7,195 nt of DNA from Candidatus Thorarchaeota archaeon (lineage in GTDB: Archaea > Asgardarchaeota > Thorarchaeia > Thorarchaeales > Thorarchaeaceae). Under the pieces are notes generated by a model. It was not told the DNA's origin and ran no database searches. It worked only from the letters and a program-made list of their open reading frames with translations. This document shows, one piece after another, positions 6,232-7,195 of this stretch (positions are counted from its first letter, which is position 1; each line of letters opens with the position of its first letter). The DNA lies in NCBI GenBank assembly GCA_013138615.1, contig WTCK01000256.1, positions 1 to 7,195 of the forward strand, in the 5' to 3' direction. The position numbers were made by a program, and so were the translations under genes.

Positions 6232-7195
6232 GTGTTCATTAAAACCACACAGAAGCTACTCACAAGCGTGGGGGTTGACATTGGCTCCTCAACATCGCAC
6301 ATCATCTTTAGTAGTATACTCCTTGAGAAGGACCCACAAAGCAGGTCTGAGAAGTTCAAAATCAAGGAGCGAAATATCCTTCACTCAGGACCAATTCACC
6401 TAACACCATTCAGCGATGCTGATACAATAGACCTTGTAGCGCTTAGAGACTTGTTCCTTAGAGATTATGCTGCGGCGGGAATCGACGTATCAGAGATAGA
6501 CACTGGTGCAGTCATCATAACGGGCGAATCAGCCAAGAAGCAAAACGCAGAACAGATTGTAGAAGCCTTGGCGGGAGAAACAGGCAAGTTTGTGGCAGCA
6601 ACTGCAGGGCCAAACTTCGAGGCAGTATTAGCTGCGTATGGAGCAGGCGCCGTATCAAGGTCTGAGAGCACCGGTCGCACAATCATGAATGTTGATGTCG
6701 GCGGCGGTTCTTCCAATATCTCAATATGTCGAGAAGGGCGAATTGCTCAGACCGCTGCGATAAATGTAGGAGGTAGGCTGTTGGCAACTGATGATAGCGG
6801 AACAATTGTTCGGCTTGAAGAAACCGGTAGCAAGGTTGCTGAACGACTTGGAATCAAGCTCAGCATTGGCCTAAGAATTGATGCTGATACTCAGAAAAGA
6901 CTTGCTTCATCTCTCGCAGAATCTCTTGTAGAAGCCTTGCAGGGGCCCCCTAAATCGGACATGGCCAGAATGCTCATGATGACTCCGCCCCTTGAGGCAA
7001 CAGAGGGAATTGACGAGCTAACTTTCTCAGGAGGAGTTGCTGAGTACATTTACAAAACTGAAACTCAGGAGTTTAATGATCTCGGTCGTGCTCTTGCTGA
7101 TGCAATTCGAGTGAAGGTGACAGAGAGCGGCATGCCTCTGCACGAACCTGAGCATAAGATTAGGGCCACGGTCATAGGTGCTGGACAAAGCAGCC
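6232..7195 (+). CDS. eutA: Ethanolamine ammonia-lyase reactivating factor EutA, 3'-truncated by window edge
   Basis: EutA is an actin-like ATPase of the Hsp70/sugar-kinase fold. It removes damaged cobalamin from ethanolamine ammonia-lyase so that fresh adenosylcobalamin can bind. The visible 321 residues show the family's marks in order. LLTSVGVDIGSSTSHIIFS is the phosphate-1 loop (Asp at 6277-6279), and HSGPIHLTPF and AAGIDVSEIDTGAVIITGESAKKQNAE match conserved EutA segments. ATAGPNFEAVLAAYGAGA follows, then NVDVGGGSSNISI (phosphate-2 loop, Asp at 6694-6696), INVGGRLL and FSGGVAEYIY (adenosine region, about 7024-7050). The family is about 470 residues, so roughly a third lies beyond the right edge. 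The GTG start is chosen from the upstream AAGGAGG and the lack of any in-frame ATG before the conserved region. eutB and eutC are expected downstream but are not in view. It is transcribed divergently from the nitroreductase. Confidence 0.93.
   Translation, partial: MFIKTTQKLLTSVGVDIGSSTSHIIFSSILLEKDPQSRSEKFKIKERNILHSGPIHLTPFSDADTIDLVALRDLFLRDYAAAGIDVSEIDTGAVIITGESAKKQNAEQIVEALAGETGKFVAATAGPNFEAVLAAYGAGAVSRSESTGRTIMNVDVGGGSSNISICREGRIAQTAAINVGGRLLATDDSGTIVRLEETGSKVAERLGIKLSIGLRIDADTQKRLASSLAESLVEALQGPPKSDMARMLMMTPPLEATEGIDELTFSGGVAEYIYKTETQEFNDLGRALADAIRVKVTESGMPLHEPEHKIRATVIGAGQSS

Overview
The window reads as a piece of an archaeal chromosome. Three things point that way: ribosome-binding sites of the form GAGGTGAT, a sensor kinase of the soluble multi-PAS type common in archaea, and a secreted protein with a threonine-rich stalk and one C-terminal membrane anchor, a layout frequent in archaea. 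An Asgard (Thorarchaeia-like) source is my best guess from the style of that anchored protein and the mixed gene content. No marker gene is present, so the assignment is tentative. Base composition is slightly AT-rich and looks even throughout. I see no transposase, integrase, tRNA, rRNA, CRISPR array or long repeat.

Layout from left to right. Positions 1-2583 (+) hold the C-terminal 860 residues of a histidine kinase with five PAS domains, cut by the left edge. Facing it is a xylose-isomerase-like TIM-barrel protein (2647-3459, -). A non-coding-looking gap follows (3460-3960). It contains a stem-loop, a small dyad and a plausible 57-residue membrane microprotein (3640-3813, +). Next is an FMN-binding pyridoxamine-phosphate-oxidase-like protein (3961-4452, +). 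It converges, nine bases apart, on a co-directional minus-strand group: nitroreductase (6101-5595), two-ACT-domain protein (5537-5136) and secreted membrane-anchored protein (5067-4462). At the right edge, divergent from the nitroreductase, the first 321 residues of EutA begin (6232->7195, +). EutA is the reactivating factor of adenosylcobalamin-dependent ethanolamine ammonia-lyase.

The genes do not form one obvious pathway. Most are single genes of common accessory families (sensing, flavin redox, small-molecule binding). The exception is EutA, which predicts ethanolamine catabolism genes (eutB and eutC) just beyond the right edge. The clearest leads are EutA in an apparently archaeal setting, the unannotated small membrane ORF, and a shared promoter-like 11-mer ahead of two genes. 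I do not see a convincing new multi-gene system in what is visible.
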